Origin: Polyangiaceae bacterium
Lineage (GTDB): Bacteria; Myxococcota_A; Polyangia; Polyangiales; Polyangiaceae
Direction of reading: 5' to 3'
DNA: 6,547 bases
Assembly: GCA_022447485.1 (NCBI GenBank)
Contig: JAKVCH010000178.1
Coordinates: forward strand, 1-6,547
Shown: positions 6,296 to 6,547 of the stretch, piece by piece
Position numbering within the stretch: position 1 is the stretch's first letter
Layout: each line of letters begins with the position of its first letter
Made by a program: the position numbers and the translations under genes
Notes under the pieces: model-generated
What the model was told of the DNA's origin: nothing
Seen by the model: the letters and a program-made list of their open reading frames with translations, nothing else
The model's database searches: none

Positions 6296-6547
6296 ATGGC
6301 ATCAAGAAAAACAGCCAAGAAAACTGCGAAAAAAGCAGCGAAAAAGGTAGTAAAGAAAGCAGCGAAAAAAGCTGCTCCTAAGAAGGTAGCTAAGAAGGCT
6401 GCTAAGAAATCCGTCAAAAAGACGGCCAAAAAAGTGACCAAGAAGGTCGCTAAGAAAGCTGCTCCTAAGAAAGCTGCTCCTAAGAAGGTCGCCAAAAAGT
6501 CGGACGCTTCTGATATCCGCCAGGGAGACAAGGCTGCATTCGTTCGT
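6296..6547 (+). CDS. Histone H1-like lysine/alanine-repeat protein (C-terminus beyond window)
   Basis: Eighty-four codons are visible and the frame is open to the window edge. Residues 2-69 are almost only Lys, Ala, Val, Thr and Pro, arranged as AKK, AAKK and KKAAPKK repeats. This is the composition of the eukaryotic H1 tail and of bacterial H1-like proteins, which bind and compact DNA without sequence preference. At about residue 70 the composition changes sharply to SDASDIRQGDKAAFVR, the start of what should be a different, folded part. From memory, KAAFVR-type segments open the C-terminal domain of lysine-tailed proteins in deltaproteobacterial genomes, but I cannot verify this here. Cytoplasmic or nucleoid location is expected, as no signal peptide is present. 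At DNA level GCTGCTCCTAAGAA is repeated at 6371, 6458 and 6473, so slippage could change tail length. The ribosome binding site AAAGG supports the start, and a strong dyad lies upstream. Confidence 0.85.
   Translation, partial: MASRKTAKKTAKKAAKKVVKKAAKKAAPKKVAKKAAKKSVKKTAKKVTKKVAKKAAPKKAAPKKVAKKSDASDIRQGDKAAFVR

Noticed and set aside
6120..6350. Plus-strand 76-residue frame overlapping the histone-like start
   Set aside because: Its basic end arises from reading the lysine-rich gene in another frame, and it has no ribosome binding site of its own.
6217..6531. 104-residue minus-strand frame rich in Phe, Leu and Ala (LATFLGAAF repeats)
   Set aside because: It is the antisense reading of the AKK-type codons of the histone-like gene, which has a proper ribosome binding site. 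The hydrophobic pattern is an artefact.

Overview
The window looks like ordinary chromosome of a Gram-negative bacterium. The best guess is one of the former Deltaproteobacteria (Myxococcota, Bradymonadota or a relative). The grounds are a Hanks-type Ser/Thr kinase with one membrane span, followed directly by an exported TPR protein with a PEGA-like domain, and a lysine-rich histone-H1-like gene. That mix is common in those groups but does not prove the assignment. Base composition is moderate. There is no tRNA, rRNA, CRISPR array, insertion sequence or phage gene that I can recognise.

Left part (1-2873, minus strand): three genes read leftward. Transcription order is a Nudix hydrolase (2873-2259), a transmembrane Ser/Thr protein kinase (2205-646) and an exported TPR/PEGA-like protein (641 to beyond base 1). 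The kinase and TPR genes are 4 nt apart and almost certainly co-transcribed. The Nudix gene is 53 nt upstream and probably, but less surely, belongs to the same unit. The kinase domain is cytoplasmic and its long low-complexity tail lies outside the membrane, where the exported TPR protein should also be, so the two could form one envelope signalling module.

Middle (2874-5200): a 171-bp divergent intergenic region separates the leftward unit from rsgA (3045-4226, plus strand), which encodes the circularly permuted GTPase that acts in 30S ribosome maturation. After a weak terminator-like hairpin comes a LuxR-type regulator (about 4439-5200). Its receiver domain has lost the phospho-acceptor aspartate and the conserved lysine, so it is probably not controlled by ordinary aspartyl phosphorylation.

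Right part (5201-6547): about 1.1 kb holds no convincing gene but has several short dyads. It ends in a strong inverted repeat (6203-6227) with 11-bp perfect arms, 68 bp ahead of a truncated gene for a histone-H1-like lysine/alanine-repeat protein that runs off the window.

I do not see a clearly new defence or mobile system. The points most worth a second look are the histone-like gene with its operator-like dyad, the phosphorylation-dead receiver, and the Nudix-kinase-TPR/PEGA arrangement.
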